From positions 7,979 to 61,698 of the forward strand of contig FR893370.1 in the NCBI GenBank assembly GCA_000433315.1: a DNA stretch of 53,720 bases. Direction: 5' to 3'. Source of the DNA: Firmicutes bacterium CAG:345 (lineage in GTDB: Bacteria > Bacillota_I > Bacilli_A > RFN20 > CAG-288). Below, one piece after another: positions 37,452 through 46,641 of this stretch. Numbering within the stretch: position 1 is the stretch's first letter; every line of letters begins with the position of its first letter. Under the pieces are notes generated by a model that made no database searches, was not told where the DNA came from, and saw nothing but the letters and a program-made list of their open reading frames with translations. Made by a program: the position numbers and the translations under genes.

Positions 37452-38540
37452 TTATTTTAATAAATCCACAAGAATATAATCTAATATATAGATATAATCT
37501 TCTTTTACGCGGACTCCTTCTTCATCAATTATAAGATATTCTCGAGTATTTTCAACTTCTTTTTTATATTCTTCAAGAAATTCCGATTTGAACTTATCGT
37601 AGTATTGTTTGAATGTAAATCCCTTATCAAGACGCAAATTAAGCATGATGAAATCATTTTTTTGTTCAAAAAAATCTTCAACATTTTCATTCAAAATATA
37701 CTTGCCATCTATATATTTTAAAATCGAACGAGTCCTAGTTGCTCTTACACCATTATAAAATGAAGTCGCTCCAAGACCAGCAGCAAGATAGTCTTCTCCT
37801 AGCCAATACGTTAAATTATGTTTAGATTCATAACCAATTTTAGCAAAATTAGATACTTCATATCGGAAGAAGCCTTTGTCTTTTAATAATTTTTTAGCTT
37901 CATAATAGATTTCCGCATATTCATCATCTTCAATCGGTTGAAGGTGAATATTATGAAGATATGTTCCTTCTTCAATAGCTAGCGGATAAATTGAAATATG
38001 TTTAGGATTTAAATTTAAAATAAAATTCAGGTCTTCGATAAACGCTTCTTTAGTACTTTTTGGCCAACCATAAATAAGATCGAAATTATAATTTATAAAA
38101 TCATTAGCATCCAAAAGTTTTTTTATTTCAACAAGCTTATTTTTATCAGTGTGTCGATTTAAATAATAAAGATTATCTTGTAAAGTTTCTACGCCGATAG
38201 AAAGACGATTGATACCATATTTTTTCAATAATTTTATTTTTTTATCTGTAATTTCTATTGCTGTAGTTTCAATTGAATATTCTTCTAATTGACTTAAATC
38301 GAAATTTTCCTTGATAAAAACAAACAAATTTTCCAAGTCTTCACAGGATAAAGAAAGAGGAGTTCCCCCACCGATATAGATTGTTTTCAAAGGAATTTTA
38401 GGAAGATTTTTTAATTCACAAAAAAGTGATTCCAAATAAGGTTTTATAAATTTTTCAATAAATAAAATCTTAGGGAAATCACAATATGCACAAATATTTT
38501 TACAAAAAGGAATATGAATATAAAGACTAATTTTCTTCAT
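37452..38540 (-). CDS. hemW: HemW-like radical SAM protein
   Basis: 362 residues from the ATG giving MKKISLYIHIPFC; longer in-frame starts lie deeper inside the upstream gene. Radical-SAM CxxxCxxC in HIPFCKNICAYCDF, GGGTPLSL, SIGVETLQ and the HemW-type LTYWLGEDYLAAGLGA. HemW is a heme-binding protein related to HemN and is often misnamed coproporphyrinogen oxidase. Its job is probably heme delivery, though heme genes are not seen here. In B. subtilis and many relatives hemW follows lepA; here lepA lies upstream on the same strand with two genes between. It overlaps the small membrane protein by 14 bases. Confidence 0.88.
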   Translation of the reverse strand: MKKISLYIHIPFCKNICAYCDFPKILFIEKFIKPYLESLFCELKNLPKIPLKTIYIGGGTPLSLSCEDLENLFVFIKENFDLSQLEEYSIETTAIEITDKKIKLLKKYGINRLSIGVETLQDNLYYLNRHTDKNKLVEIKKLLDANDFINYNFDLIYGWPKSTKEAFIEDLNFILNLNPKHISIYPLAIEEGTYLHNIHLQPIEDDEYAEIYYEAKKLLKDKGFFRYEVSNFAKIGYESKHNLTYWLGEDYLAAGLGATSFYNGVRATRTRSILKYIDGKYILNENVEDFFEQKNDFIMLNLRLDKGFTFKQYYDKFKSEFLEEYKKEVENTREYLIIDEEGVRVKEDYIYILDYILVDLLK

Positions 38541-38856
38541 CGTTATCTTGGGAATCAGCATTTTCAAGATAGTCTTGCTTTTCAATTTCAGCAATTCTTC
38601 TATTTTCTTCTTCTTCGTTTAACGATTCTTTTTTTATTTGCTTAATTTGTTTTTTTCTTTCTCTGGCTTTTTCTTTTTCAATTCTCTCTTTTTCAGCTAA
38701 ATTATCTTCTTTGACAATTAAATTATCTATATGTTCTTTTGATGCACTTTTTTCATCATGTTTTTCTTCAGGTTTTAGTCCTGGAACGTATTTTCTAAGC
38801 AAGAAAACAACAACGGCTATAGCTGCAATAACAGCAATAATAATCAAAGCTACCAT
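38527..38856 (-). CDS. Small membrane protein with charged coiled-coil tail
   Basis: 109 residues. One N-terminal helix (VALIIIAVIAAIAVVVFLL) then a Lys/Glu/Arg-rich tail (about 30-100) likely to form a coiled coil in the cytoplasm. No family recognised. It lies between the Fic-like gene and hemW, overlapping hemW. The AGGAG ribosome site is 11 bases from the ATG, somewhat far. Confidence 0.65.
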   Translation of the reverse strand: MVALIIIAVIAAIAVVVFLLRKYVPGLKPEEKHDEKSASKEHIDNLIVKEDNLAEKERIEKEKARERKKQIKQIKKESLNEEEENRRIAEIEKQDYLENADSQDNDEEN

Positions 38857-38883
38857 AATAATAAATTCTCCTTTAATTCTAAT

Positions 38884-40278
38884 TTATCGGCGAGGTATCG
38901 GTGTATAAACAAATTTGTTTCTGATCTGAGATTTTTTATAAAAACCACTATCGGCCAAAAAATCCATTGAAGTTCTTGCGGTCTCATATGCAACATCTTC
39001 TTCTTTTTTAAATTGAGCTATTGTGTAATGTTTTCCAATAGTGCAATGCAGAGCATAGAAATGAGCTTGCGTTTTTTTCAAATACGGATAAATCTCCATA
39101 AGGTTTTGAACAATGCTTCCTATTGCATTTTTTTCTACACCTGTAGGAAATACTGGAAGAGCAACTTCACCTTGACTGACAAGATTTTTAGGTATATTTT
39201 CTTCATCATAGATAAATGATGGAATTTTTTTAACTATAGGCTTTACTTCTTCGACAATTTCTTCCTTTTTTTCTTCCATAATAGGTTCATCTATTTTATA
39301 TTGTTCTTCTTTAACAAATTGAATCTTAACTTCTTCAATCAAATCCATTAAAGTATCTAGATCACTATCTATTACATCTAAATAATATACAACAAAATAA
39401 GTTAAATCTCCTGTTTCTTGAACAATTTTTTTAACTTTTCTAATTTCTTCCTGGTGATCAAATCCTATTCCTTCAGTTAACATTAAAAATCCTACATCTT
39501 CAAAGCCTTTAGATAAAAGCACTTTTGCAAGAATTGAAGAAGTCTCTTCTAGCTGATAATCAAAAGGTTTAATATAATCAAAATAGAAAAAACTAATAAT
39601 GCTTTTTAAAAGAGGAGAAAAATCTTCATCATTTAAAAAATTTAAATAATTATCAATCAATCCATCAAGTTCTTCAAGTGGAGCAGCTTTATAAATATAA
39701 TTTTTTTGAAAATAATGAGGAGTATCTATTTCTGAACTTCGGAAATAATTTTTTAAACTATCTTCATAGCTTTCGCCAGCAACCATGCCATTTATGGCTA
39801 AAAGCAGTTCTTTATTTATATTAACCTCATGATTTTTAAAATATTCTAAAGTATTTTGATAAGCACATAAAGGAGCAACATTAGCTGGTAATACACCAAT
39901 ATCATGTCTTATTATATGAAGCATCATATCTTCAGTAATAGAATCATCACCATAATTCATTTCAATAAAAAACCTCATCAATACTTTTTCATTGAAAATC
40001 TTTTTAAAATCTTCACCCTCTTTATTATAACGAACATAAGTTTGGAAAATTTTTCTTTCAATATTTGAAATCTTTTTAGTTAAATTTCTATATAAGGTCA
40101 ACGAAAAAGGATGATGATCAATATTTATAAGTCCAGTATCAGCCAAAAAATTAGATCTATATAGCAAAACTTTATCCCAAATCGAATCAATCATCGACAT
40201 GTTATACGCTTTTTTTACATCATCTTTAGTAGCATAATGTTCTTCAGTAAACCTAATACCCTCATCATGTAGTGCCAT
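38884..40278 (-). CDS. Fic-like protein with degenerate catalytic motif
   Basis: 464 residues from the ATG placed 6 bases after GAGGA; an upstream ATG 12 codons earlier lacks a site. The order of helices resembles Fic proteins: N-terminal helical part, a YFRSSEID..HYF flap-like strand, the PLEELDGLIDNYLNFLND helix, and a core helix pair. The normal HxFxDGNGRxxR loop reads IKPFDYQLEETSSIL, losing His, the GNG anion hole and both Arg. The C-terminal 70 residues look like a winged helix. AMPylation is therefore unlikely; a regulatory or structural role is more plausible. Confidence 0.6.
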   Translation of the reverse strand: MALHDEGIRFTEEHYATKDDVKKAYNMSMIDSIWDKVLLYRSNFLADTGLINIDHHPFSLTLYRNLTKKISNIERKIFQTYVRYNKEGEDFKKIFNEKVLMRFFIEMNYGDDSITEDMMLHIIRHDIGVLPANVAPLCAYQNTLEYFKNHEVNINKELLLAINGMVAGESYEDSLKNYFRSSEIDTPHYFQKNYIYKAAPLEELDGLIDNYLNFLNDEDFSPLLKSIISFFYFDYIKPFDYQLEETSSILAKVLLSKGFEDVGFLMLTEGIGFDHQEEIRKVKKIVQETGDLTYFVVYYLDVIDSDLDTLMDLIEEVKIQFVKEEQYKIDEPIMEEKKEEIVEEVKPIVKKIPSFIYDEENIPKNLVSQGEVALPVFPTGVEKNAIGSIVQNLMEIYPYLKKTQAHFYALHCTIGKHYTIAQFKKEEDVAYETARTSMDFLADSGFYKKSQIRNKFVYTPIPRR

Positions 40279-40398
40279 ATTTTTTCCTCGATTTTTATTA
40301 TAATTGAATTCCAATTTTAAATAAAGACATTCAGCAAAAAAATACTAATTTACTACTAAAAAGTCAAAAAAACTAATAATTAGACAAAAAAATATACT

Positions 40399-40437
40399 AA
40401 AAAACTCTTTTAGCTTTCAAAAGTTAAAAGAGCTTTT
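40399..40437. terminator. Bidirectional terminator downstream of lepA
   Basis: CTCTTTTA (40405-40412) pairs with TAAAAGAG (40425-40432). On the minus strand the stem is followed by TTTTTT. It lies just after lepA and before the Fic-like gene, ending the helicase-lepA operon. Confidence 0.75.
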
Positions 40438-40444
40438 TGTTTTA

Positions 40445-42253
40445 TTATTCTTCATCAATTGACAAAATAGCAATAAATGCTTCCTGTGGAACAGCAACTT
40501 TACCAAATTGTCTCATACGTTTTTTACCTTCTTTTTGTTTTTCAAGAAGCTTTTTCTTACGTGAGATATCACCACCATAACATTTGGCAAGAACATCTTT
40601 TCTTAAAGCTTTAATATCGCTTCGAGCAATAATTTTTCCACCGATAGCTGCTTGAACTGGAATTTCAAATTGCTGTCTAGGAATAACATCTTTTAATTTA
40701 TCAACGATAACTCTGCCCCTTCTATAAGCAAAACCTTGATAAACAATAGAAGTTAAAGCATCGCAAACTTCGCCATTAAGCAAAATTTCCATTTTGACAA
40801 GATCACTTTTTTCATATCCTAATAGTTCATAATCTAATGATGCATAACCAGCACTGACAGATTTTAATCGATCAAAGAAATTAAAAATAATTTCTGAAAG
40901 TGGCATTTTGTATTTCAAAGAAACTCTTGTTTGATCAATATAATCCATACTGAGAAATACTCCGCGATGATCCTGACAAAGTTTCATTAAACTTCCAACA
41001 TAACTCGTTGGTGTCAAAACTTCAGCCTTGACCCAAGGTTCTTCAGCAAGTTTGATATTTCCGGTCGGTGGAAATTCACAAGGGTTATCAATAATGTGTT
41101 CAACATTATCAGTAGTTGTAACATGATAAATAACACTTGGAGAAGTTGAAATCAGATCTAATCCATATTCATTTTCTAACCGTTCTTGAACAACTTCAAG
41201 ATGAAGAAGTCCTAAAAAGCCACATCTAAAACCAGATCCTAAAGCAGTTGATGTTTCCGGTTCATAAACCAAAGCAGCATCATTTAAAGCCAACTTTTCC
41301 AGCGCCTCTCTCAAGGCTTCAAAATCATCATTATCAGCTGGATAAATACCTGAATAAACCATCGGATTTAATTTCCTATAACCAGGTAAAGCTTCTGTAC
41401 AAGAATTATTTTTTAATGTAACAGTATCACCGACCATAACATCATGGATATCTTTAATTTGCGCGCTTAAATATCCTACTTCACCAGCACCCAATTCTTT
41501 GACTCTGACTTCTTTTGGTGTTCTAATACCTAATTCTGTAACAAGATATTCTTTTTTGGCGCTCATCAAAAGAATAGTATCACCAACGTGAATAGTTCCT
41601 TCTTTGACTCTGATCATCATTATTACCCCACGATATGGGTCAAAATGAGAATCAAATATCAAAGCTTTTAAAGGAGCATTGATATCACCTTGGGGACAAG
41701 GTAAATCTTCTACTATTTTTTCTAAGACTTTATCGATATTCAAGCCTGTTTTTGCAGAAACTGGAACCGCTTCTGAAGGATCCATGCCTAAAGCATCGAT
41801 CAATTCTTCTTTCGTTCTATCTAAATCTGCACTAGGAAGATCCATCTTATTAATTATTGGCAAAATTGTTAAATCATTATCAATAGCTAAATAAGCGTTA
41901 GCTATCGTTTGAGCTTCCACTCCCTGCGTCGCATCAATAACAAGAATTGCACCTTCACAAGCTGCTAAAGAACGTGAGACTTCATAAGTGAAATCTACAT
42001 GTCCCGGAGTATCGATCAAATTAAAAAGATAATCTTCACCATTTTTAGCATGATAATTAATCGAAACAGCATTTAGTTTAATTGTGATTCCTCTTCGTCT
42101 TTCAAGTTCAAGATCATCTAGTAATTGTTCTTTTAATTCTCGGACTTCAACTGCACCAGTCGATTCTAAAATACGATCGGCCAAAGTAGATTTTCCGTGA
42201 TCAATATGAGCTATTATGGAAAAGTTTCGAATATGTTTTAAATCGTATTTCAT
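40445..42253 (-). CDS. lepA: Elongation factor 4 (LepA)
   Basis: 602 residues, the usual length. GTPase domain with G1 AHIDHGKST, switch region ERRRGITIK, G3 DTPGH, G4 NKMD. The LepA-specific C-terminal domain is intact (VDKLKDVIPRQQFEIPVQAAIGGKI, ARSDIKALRKDVLAKCYGGD, RKKKLLEKQKEGKKRM). It acts on stalled or mis-translocated ribosomes. The start overlaps the helicase stop by 4 bases (ATGA). Confidence 0.98.
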   Translation of the reverse strand: MKYDLKHIRNFSIIAHIDHGKSTLADRILESTGAVEVRELKEQLLDDLELERRRGITIKLNAVSINYHAKNGEDYLFNLIDTPGHVDFTYEVSRSLAACEGAILVIDATQGVEAQTIANAYLAIDNDLTILPIINKMDLPSADLDRTKEELIDALGMDPSEAVPVSAKTGLNIDKVLEKIVEDLPCPQGDINAPLKALIFDSHFDPYRGVIMMIRVKEGTIHVGDTILLMSAKKEYLVTELGIRTPKEVRVKELGAGEVGYLSAQIKDIHDVMVGDTVTLKNNSCTEALPGYRKLNPMVYSGIYPADNDDFEALREALEKLALNDAALVYEPETSTALGSGFRCGFLGLLHLEVVQERLENEYGLDLISTSPSVIYHVTTTDNVEHIIDNPCEFPPTGNIKLAEEPWVKAEVLTPTSYVGSLMKLCQDHRGVFLSMDYIDQTRVSLKYKMPLSEIIFNFFDRLKSVSAGYASLDYELLGYEKSDLVKMEILLNGEVCDALTSIVYQGFAYRRGRVIVDKLKDVIPRQQFEIPVQAAIGGKIIARSDIKALRKDVLAKCYGGDISRKKKLLEKQKEGKKRMRQFGKVAVPQEAFIAILSIDEE

Positions 42254-44634
42254 TTATTCCTCCAAAAATCATCAACTTCTTGAGTTATTTCATCCTCTGT
42301 ATATACATAAGAAATATTTTGATATTTTTCCGTTAATATATTGCGATAAGGAAAAGTATTATACCTCATATCTATATATAATAACATACCTTTATCGAAT
42401 TCGCTGCGTATAACTCTTCCTGCCGCCTGTAAAAACTTGTTGATACCAGGATAGACATAAGAATATAAATATCCTTGTTTTTCTTCATCATCGCTTGAAT
42501 TTAAATCATAATAATTCTTCAAAGCATCATTTTCATAATTGACCATCGAAAGTCCTACTCCGATAATAATAGCACCGATCAAGCGATCATCAATCAAGTC
42601 AATTCCCTCAGAAAAGACTCCTCCAAGAACGACAAATCCAATATTTGTCTTTGTCGGATTTTTTTCAAAATGAGCAAGAAATTCTTCTCTTTTTTCAGTT
42701 GTCATACCTGCATCTTGAATATAGAAATTATAATTTTTTGAAAGAGGGAAAATATCTACAATTGCTGTCATATATTTATAACTAGGGAAAAAGACAAAAT
42801 AATTACCTGTTTTTCCTCCAACAAAAGCCAAAATAGCTTGAATTATCTTTTTCTTGGTAAAATCACGATCTTTATAATATGTTGAAATATTTGTATTAAC
42901 TAAAACCTTTAAATTTTCTACAGGAAAAGGTGAAGGCAAAAATAATTCTTCATGCTTTTCTTCAGCTTTTAATAAGTCTAGGAAAAAGTTTTGCGGAGTT
43001 AATGTTGCACTGAAGAAAGTTCCAGAAAGAAATATATTTTTTGCTGGGCGCATAAAAGGTCTTGAATCTAAACAATTCGCATTAAATTTTAATAATTTTC
43101 CATTTTCCGAGATTTCAAAAAAATAAGAATATGTTTCATCACTTTCTGGCAGACTCAAAAAACTTTTAGCCTTATAATAAACATCAAGAAATTGATCGGT
43201 GACATCTTTTCCACCTTCTTGCAAAAAATTTTTTCCTTCTTCTAAAAATTTATCTAAAACCAAAAACAATTCATCTGGTATTCCATCAACTTTCAAAACA
43301 TTTCCGAAAAAATCTTCTTGTGGAAATTCATTGATATCTAAATTTAAAAAATAATCCATAACTTTTTTTATCAATCTATACATTTTTTTATGATTAAAAG
43401 ATATAGCTCTAAAATCTTTATATAGCAAAAAGAAAGAATAAAAATCAATTTGACCACTATGCATATCACGAATTCTTGAAGGAAGATTATGCGCTTCATC
43501 TATAAGCAGATAATAATTTTTTGGTCCTTCATCAAAAAAACGAATAAGATGAGCTGTCGGATGAAAAAGGTGATTATAATCAGCAATAATTACATCATAA
43601 AAAGTTGAAAGATCCAGTTGAAATTCAAAAGGACAGACCTGATATCGATAAGATAAAGAGATTATATCTTGAAATCCTAAACAAGGATATTCTTGATAAA
43701 TTGCATGAATAATAGCATTGACTTTTTGATAATAATCGACAGCAAAAGGACACTCATCAGGGTTGCAATGTCTTTTTTTATCATTGATGCAAAGGCTTTC
43801 TTTACTGTTAATAGTTATCGCATTGATAGTTACACCTTTAGTATTAAAAAATTTTATCGTCTCTAAAACAACTTTTTTTATAGAATTTTTACTGGTCAAA
43901 TAAAATATTTTTTCGCCTTTATCTTGCATCTTTTTTATATATGGATATAAAGTTGCTGCAGTTTTTCCAATGCCTGTAGGAGCTTCAATATAAGCGAACT
44001 CTTCATTATCGGCGGCATCATAAATAGTTTGAATCAATTCTTTTTGTCCTTTACGATAAGTTGAATAAGGAAAATCAAAAGAACTTAAATCTTTCTTTAA
44101 TTTTTCTTCATGATTTAAAAAGATCAAAATATGATCATAATAAGTTTGAACTAATTTTAATACAAAACGCTGCAAATCTTCAAAATTATAATCAAAATCA
44201 TAAAATTTTCTAATCGCATAATTATTTTGTGAAATATACGTTAATCTGATAGAAATTTCGCTCAAATTATTTTGTAAAGCATAAATATAAGCATAAAATT
44301 GAGCTTGACCAAGATGCCAATCTTTATTTTCAGTATAAAATTCTTCAAGATCAGCTACAGTAGTTTTAATTTCGTCAATAGTTACTTTGCCATTTTTATC
44401 TGTGATAATTCCATCAGCTCTTCCTTCAACAATAAAAGTATATTCTCCAATAGTAAAAGTTGAAGATAAAGATACTTCCTTTTGATATACGGAGGATTGT
44501 TCATCTTGATAAACGGAATGAAGTCTTGTTCCTTCTTGCATAGTTCCACTAGAAAAAACACGAGAATCTATACTTCCAGAGCGAAGAATATTATCAACAA
44601 TATCGTGAACTGAGAGAGAAATTATTTTTTGCAT
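42250..44634 (-). CDS. RecB-like nuclease fused to XPD/DinG-type iron-sulfur helicase
   Basis: 794 residues. Residues about 30-110 look like a PD-(D/E)xK nuclease (EGTRLHSVY, EGRADGIITD, IDEIKTT). From about 190 a superfamily 2 helicase follows: EAPTGIGKTAATLYP (Walker A), DEAH box in LLIDEAHNLPS, and late motifs EGIDL and QAAGRVIRS. Four Cys between about 285 and 355 (SLCIND, HCNPDEC, QVCPFEF) can hold an Fe-S cluster as in XPD and DinG. Probable 5'-3' DNA repair helicase; true DinG usually carries a DEDD exonuclease or none. First gene of the operon with lepA. Confidence 0.82.
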   Translation of the reverse strand: MQKIISLSVHDIVDNILRSGSIDSRVFSSGTMQEGTRLHSVYQDEQSSVYQKEVSLSSTFTIGEYTFIVEGRADGIITDKNGKVTIDEIKTTVADLEEFYTENKDWHLGQAQFYAYIYALQNNLSEISIRLTYISQNNYAIRKFYDFDYNFEDLQRFVLKLVQTYYDHILIFLNHEEKLKKDLSSFDFPYSTYRKGQKELIQTIYDAADNEEFAYIEAPTGIGKTAATLYPYIKKMQDKGEKIFYLTSKNSIKKVVLETIKFFNTKGVTINAITINSKESLCINDKKRHCNPDECPFAVDYYQKVNAIIHAIYQEYPCLGFQDIISLSYRYQVCPFEFQLDLSTFYDVIIADYNHLFHPTAHLIRFFDEGPKNYYLLIDEAHNLPSRIRDMHSGQIDFYSFFLLYKDFRAISFNHKKMYRLIKKVMDYFLNLDINEFPQEDFFGNVLKVDGIPDELFLVLDKFLEEGKNFLQEGGKDVTDQFLDVYYKAKSFLSLPESDETYSYFFEISENGKLLKFNANCLDSRPFMRPAKNIFLSGTFFSATLTPQNFFLDLLKAEEKHEELFLPSPFPVENLKVLVNTNISTYYKDRDFTKKKIIQAILAFVGGKTGNYFVFFPSYKYMTAIVDIFPLSKNYNFYIQDAGMTTEKREEFLAHFEKNPTKTNIGFVVLGGVFSEGIDLIDDRLIGAIIIGVGLSMVNYENDALKNYYDLNSSDDEEKQGYLYSYVYPGINKFLQAAGRVIRSEFDKGMLLYIDMRYNTFPYRNILTEKYQNISYVYTEDEITQEVDDFWRNK

Positions 44635-44741
44635 GTTATTAGTTTAGCAAAAAAGAGTCATTATTAATAGAAAATTAAATTGATAAAATTTTAATAAAAG
44701 TAATTGAAATTAATATTTTTTTAAAAAAACAAAATTAGGGC

Positions 44742-44770
44742 TTGATTTCCATTTCAAAATTTGCGATAAT
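44742..44770 (+). promoter_or_regulatory. Promoter of the tRNA-Asp/tRNA-Phe operon
   Basis: TTGATT (-35) and GATAAT (-10, 44765-44770) with a 17-base spacer; transcription should start about 12 bases before tRNA-Asp. Confidence 0.7.
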
Positions 44771-44789
44771 TCTACTTGCCGATTAAAAC

Positions 44790-44865
44790 GGATCTGTGGT
44801 GTAGTGGCTAACATGTCTCCCTGTCACGGAGAAGATCGCGAGTTCGATCCTCGTCAGATCCGCCA
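44790..44865 (+). tRNA. tRNA-Asp (anticodon GUC)
   Basis: 76 bases with encoded CCA. Acceptor GGATCTG pairs with CAGATCC; anticodon loop CTGTCAC gives GTC; T-loop TTCGATC. It is 4 bases from tRNA-Phe. Confidence 0.97.
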
Positions 44866-44869
44866 TGAT

Positions 44870-44945
44870 GGCCCGATAGCTCAGTTGGTAGAGCAAGGGA
44901 CTGAAAATCCCTGTGTCGAGGGTTCGATTCCCCCTTGGGCCACCA
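44870..44945 (+). tRNA. tRNA-Phe (anticodon GAA)
   Basis: 76 bases with encoded CCA. Acceptor GGCCCGA pairs with the TTGGGCC end (one G-U or A-T variation); anticodon stem GGGA/TCCC around CTGAAAA gives GAA; T-arm GAGGG-TTCGATT-CCCCC. Confidence 0.97.
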
Positions 44946-44958
44946 TTTAATCAGTAAT

Positions 44959-44987
44959 ACCGATAGAAATTTCTATCGGTTTTTTTA
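44959..44987 (+). terminator. Terminator of the tRNA operon
   Basis: CCGATAG (44960-44966) pairs with CTATCGG (44973-44979) and is followed by a run of T, 14 bases after tRNA-Phe. Confidence 0.85.
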
Positions 44988-45112
44988 AAAATATAAATGG
45001 CATTAAAAAAATATAAAAATATCTATCTTGTTTTAAACGTCCTACTATGGTATATTTATTAATGTTGTAAATAACTAAGTTATTTTATGTTAAAATAATT
45101 ACGGAGGCTTCA

Positions 45113-45760
45113 ATGAAAGTTATAGGAAATTTCTTTGTTAGAATTGGTCAATGGATTAAAAATACAGCTTGGATTCAAATTATTGGTTTAGTCGGTATAG
45201 TTGTCGGTATTATTATTGCTGCACCTTATGCTATTCGTGGTATTCAAGGTTGGGTAGCAACTTGGGATAATTCAACTTTCTATCAAGATCACCGAATCAA
45301 TTATGAAAAATATCAACAAGTTATCAGCGATGACAAGACTTCTATCATCTTCTTCTATGAAGAATCTTGCGCAAATTGTGAAAGCACACAAAAACACATT
45401 GAAGATTTCTACAAACAATATCATGATCTTGAAGGTACAAAATTTGATTTCTATTCCATCAATGTTGCATGGAAAGATGAAGCTAACGATAATGATATAA
45501 CTAAAGATCAATTAGAAGCTGCTGGTGAAGATTTATTTAATCTTTATAAATCTCAAACTGATTTAAAGATTCTCGGTCAATATACCGATATGAATAACAC
45601 TCAAGTTACAGGTTTAGCTGATCCATATGATTTCCCAACACCTACTATTCTTTTAGTACAAGATGGTGGTTTAAAGAGCATTCGCTTAGGTTATGATCAA
45701 AACACTTTAGATGGTGTCTACGAAAACCTTTATTACATGCTTACTGGTACTGAGTTCTAA
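45113..45760 (+). CDS. Membrane-anchored thioredoxin-like protein
   Basis: 215 residues. One membrane helix (about 20-40; WIQIIGLVGIVVGIIIAAPYA), then an extracytoplasmic thioredoxin fold with C86-A-N-C89 in FYEESCANCEST and the cis-Pro region FPTPTILL. An insertion of about 40 residues (AWKDEANDND...LYKSQ) lies between active site and cis-Pro. Likely a thiol-disulfide oxidoreductase or a holdase of surface proteins. AC-GGAGG ribosome site; a 13-bp-stem terminator follows. The next gene encodes a related lipoprotein. Confidence 0.82.
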   Translation: MKVIGNFFVRIGQWIKNTAWIQIIGLVGIVVGIIIAAPYAIRGIQGWVATWDNSTFYQDHRINYEKYQQVISDDKTSIIFFYEESCANCESTQKHIEDFYKQYHDLEGTKFDFYSINVAWKDEANDNDITKDQLEAAGEDLFNLYKSQTDLKILGQYTDMNNTQVTGLADPYDFPTPTILLVQDGGLKSIRLGYDQNTLDGVYENLYYMLTGTEF

Positions 45761-45782
45761 TATCATTGCGTAAATTTAATTT

Positions 45783-45817
45783 AGGAGTTTGTCTTACCAA
45801 AGATAAACTCCTTTTTT
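45783..45817 (+). terminator. Strong rho-independent terminator
   Basis: AGGAGTTTGTCTT (45783-45795) pairs with AAGATAAACTCCT (45800-45812) over 13 bp with one G-U pair, a 4-base loop and six T. It separates the two thioredoxin-like genes, with the second ribosome site (AAAGGAG) just after it. Confidence 0.9.
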
Positions 45818-45832
45818 CTTAAAGGAGATATT

Positions 45833-46348
45833 ATGAAAAAAATAATATATTGTTCTTCAATTCTATTAATATTAAGTTCATGTAACATATCATCAACCAC
45901 TTCATCTTCTTCACTTTCTAACTCTGATATTCCTCTAAATTTTTATGCTGATAATTATTATTTGCTAAAAGACATCAACGCTGACAAAGAAAATATATTT
46001 GTATTAATATATAGCTCAACTTGCACTCACTGCATTGAAGTTGAAAAAAGTTTAGCAAATGTCTACAACAATAATTTTTCAAATATCCCACTAGTTACTA
46101 TAAAACCAAGTGATACTTCCAAATACACATTGCCTTTAGAATATAAAGATGCTGTTGACTTTTATTATCAGCAAGGAAGTGAATATGTATCTCCAGAATT
46201 TTTACCAGACTATCTATATAGATTTGAAAACTATCCAACACCTACACTTATGTATCTTAAAGAAAATAGAGAATTAAGTCATATTATTTTCGGATTAGAA
46301 AATAATGAAGAACTATTGAAAGATTCTTTTCAAAGTTTAATCGAATGA
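45833..46348 (+). CDS. Thioredoxin-like lipoprotein
   Basis: 171 residues. Lipobox LILSSCNIS (Cys17) and a Ser/Thr tether, then a reduced thioredoxin fold with C64-T-H-C67 in YSSTCTHCIEVE and cis-Pro in YPTPTLMYL. The shared CxxC, a mid-domain insertion and the PTPT motif suggest an ancient duplication with the upstream membrane-anchored protein. Stops with TGA, which shows that UGA is a stop codon here. The strong intervening terminator implies separate or attenuated expression. Confidence 0.8.
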   Translation: MKKIIYCSSILLILSSCNISSTTSSSSLSNSDIPLNFYADNYYLLKDINADKENIFVLIYSSTCTHCIEVEKSLANVYNNNFSNIPLVTIKPSDTSKYTLPLEYKDAVDFYYQQGSEYVSPEFLPDYLYRFENYPTPTLMYLKENRELSHIIFGLENNEELLKDSFQSLIE

Positions 46349-46374
46349 AAAAAGCAGGTCGCCCTGCTTTTTTT
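46348..46374. terminator. Bidirectional terminator
   Basis: AAAAAAGCAGG (46348-46358) faces CCTGCTTTTTTT (46363-46374) with a 4-base loop. It serves both the thioredoxin-like lipoprotein and the convergent CotD-like gene. Confidence 0.85.
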
Positions 46375-46618
46375 ATTTCATGAATTGACTAGTCGAACCA
46401 TTAGGTGTTGCTCCAGTACAAGTTTGAACTTCTTCAGTTTGTGTATAACTTGGATAATAAACTGGACGAGGAACATAATGATGAACTATGCGAGTATTAA
46501 TTGGACAAATTACAGGTTGTTCAACAGTATGATATCTGTTACAAACTCTTTCTTGAACAGGCATAACAATTGGTTCTAAACGTGGATCGTTGTTTTGATA
46601 ACAAGGACGAGAATACAT
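46373..46618 (-). CDS. CotD-like spore coat protein
   Basis: 81 residues from the ATG placed 6 bases after a perfect AGGAGG; a start 7 codons upstream overlaps that site and is rejected. Composition is rich in Pro, Tyr, Val, Cys and His with repeated strands (EPIVMPVQERV, EQPVICPINTRIVHHYVPRP). This resembles CotD-family coat proteins as I recall them (PIV.P..., TxIVxHxxP), but similarity is low-complexity. The sigma-K-type promoter upstream supports mother-cell expression late in sporulation. Confidence 0.55.
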   Translation of the reverse strand: MYSRPCYQNNDPRLEPIVMPVQERVCNRYHTVEQPVICPINTRIVHHYVPRPVYYPSYTQTEEVQTCTGATPNGSTSQFMK

Positions 46619-46641
46619 ATATTTCCTCCTAACTCTCAATT

